Assembly (NCBI GenBank): GCA_964383565.1
Contig: CAYLIK010000075.1
Coordinates: 1 to 14,761 of the forward strand
Source of the DNA: CANJQJ01 sp964383565
Lineage (GTDB): Bacteria > Pseudomonadota > Alphaproteobacteria > Sphingomonadales > Sphingomonadaceae
Length of the DNA stretch: 14,761 bases
Direction of reading: 5' to 3'
Shown here: positions 14,403 to 14,761 of the stretch, one piece after another
Numbering within the stretch: position 1 is the stretch's first letter
Layout of the letters: every line of letters begins with the position of its first letter
Notes under the pieces: model-generated
Seen by the model: the letters and a program-made list of their open reading frames with translations, nothing else
Database searches by the model: none
What the model was told of the DNA's origin: nothing
Translations under genes and position numbers: made by a program

Positions 14403-14761
14403 CTACGCCTTGATCTTCCAGCCGCTATCCAGGAGCAGATAGCAGACGATACCGAGTACCGTGTTGACGCCGAGCAGGCCGAGAGCTCCGATAAGAATCG
14501 GCGAATCACTTGTCCCGATGAAGCCATAGCGGAAGCCCGAGATCACATAGAAGAACGGGTTGGCGTGGCTGATCGCCTGGAAGGTCGGCGCGAGCTTGTC
14601 GACTGAGTAGAAGGTGCCCGACAGCAGCGACAGCGGCTGGACTTCGGAGGTGTTCTGTTCCGGCCCGGTGCAGTTGTCCTGGTCGTTCTTGCGCGGCGCG
14701 TGGCCGTTGACCTTGAGCACCTGGCGCAGCGTGCGCGCCTCGATCGGCACGGGGTTCTCGT
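14403..14761 (-). CDS. ABC-2 type transporter permease, C-terminal part, with unexplained upstream residues
   Basis: The frame is open to the right window edge, so the start is not seen. The last 79 residues (codons 14642 down to 14406) are a clear ABC-2 permease end: QPLSLLSGTFYSVD, then ANPFFYVISGFRYGF, then the last membrane helix ILIGALGLLGVNTVLGIVCY and a short basic tail. Such permeases export drugs, lipids or polysaccharides with a separate ATPase. The upstream 39 residues (from 14759) are polar and charged (LRQVLKVNGHAPRKNDQDN region), where a permease should have hydrophobic helices. Third codon positions are G/C-rich on both sides, so both look coding. This may be a fusion of two gene remnants or an assembly join near 14640. 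The permease part is firm. Confidence 0.7.
   Translation of the reverse strand, partial: ENPVPIEARTLRQVLKVNGHAPRKNDQDNCTGPEQNTSEVQPLSLLSGTFYSVDKLAPTFQAISHANPFFYVISGFRYGFIGTSDSPILIGALGLLGVNTVLGIVCYLLLDSGWKIKA

Noticed and set aside
14355..14606. 83-codon open frame on the + strand
   Set aside because: It is antisense to the clear permease C-terminus.

Overview
The window (about 14.8 kb, GC-rich, compact genes with overlapping start and stop codons) looks like chromosomal DNA of an alphaproteobacterium, most likely a sphingomonad (Sphingobium, Novosphingobium, Sphingopyxis or a relative). This is inferred from the protein mix (TonB-dependent receptor, PQQ dehydrogenase, SCP2-type thiolase, MaoC pair, nitronate monooxygenase-like flavoproteins) and from a sphingomonad-style intergenic repeat. 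No tRNA, rRNA, CRISPR array, transposase or integrase was seen.

Region 1 (1-6718, + strand) is one tightly packed operon of nine genes. In order: a partial SCP2-type thiolase, a non-catalytic and a catalytic MaoC hot-dog subunit, an NAD-type short-chain dehydrogenase, a PaaG-like crotonase-fold protein, a nitronate monooxygenase-like flavoprotein, an alpha-methylacyl-CoA racemase, a second nitronate monooxygenase-like flavoprotein, and a small NTF2/SnoaL-fold protein. Together they supply hydration, 3-hydroxyacyl oxidation, thiolytic or retro-aldol cleavage, double-bond isomerisation and C2-epimerisation. This is the tool set for beta-oxidation of an alpha-methyl-branched or alicyclic acyl-CoA, such as a sterol or bile-acid side chain or an isoprenoid acid. 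The substrate cannot be read from the sequence. No acyl-CoA ligase or acyl-CoA dehydrogenase is visible.

Region 2 (6846-11090) holds cell-envelope and accessory catabolic genes. A lipoprotein PQQ- and haem-c-dependent alcohol dehydrogenase (- strand) converges on the operon. A 501-bp divergent control region follows. Then come an exported SMP-30/gluconolactonase-like beta-propeller (+) and an RraA/HMG-aldolase-family protein (-), which face each other tail to tail. A plausible reading is alcohol oxidation and lactone opening in the periplasm, with RraA-type chemistry inside the cell.

Region 3 (11091-13887) has a 270-bp divergent intergenic region with a clear dyad, then a full-length TonB-dependent outer-membrane receptor closed by a strong intrinsic terminator. 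The receptor is the likely uptake gate for the substrate.

Region 4 (13888-14761) appears unrelated: a PilZ-domain protein, a 14-bp perfect palindrome, and the C-terminal part of an ABC-2 permease whose upstream residues do not look like a permease. That point may be a gene-fusion or assembly breakpoint.

The most notable points are: two nitronate monooxygenase-like paralogues flanking a racemase, one lacking the usual active-site His; a crotonase lacking both hydratase glutamates; and a PQQ dehydrogenase with an altered metal site and no vicinal cysteine pair. All function calls come from motif reading without database searches.
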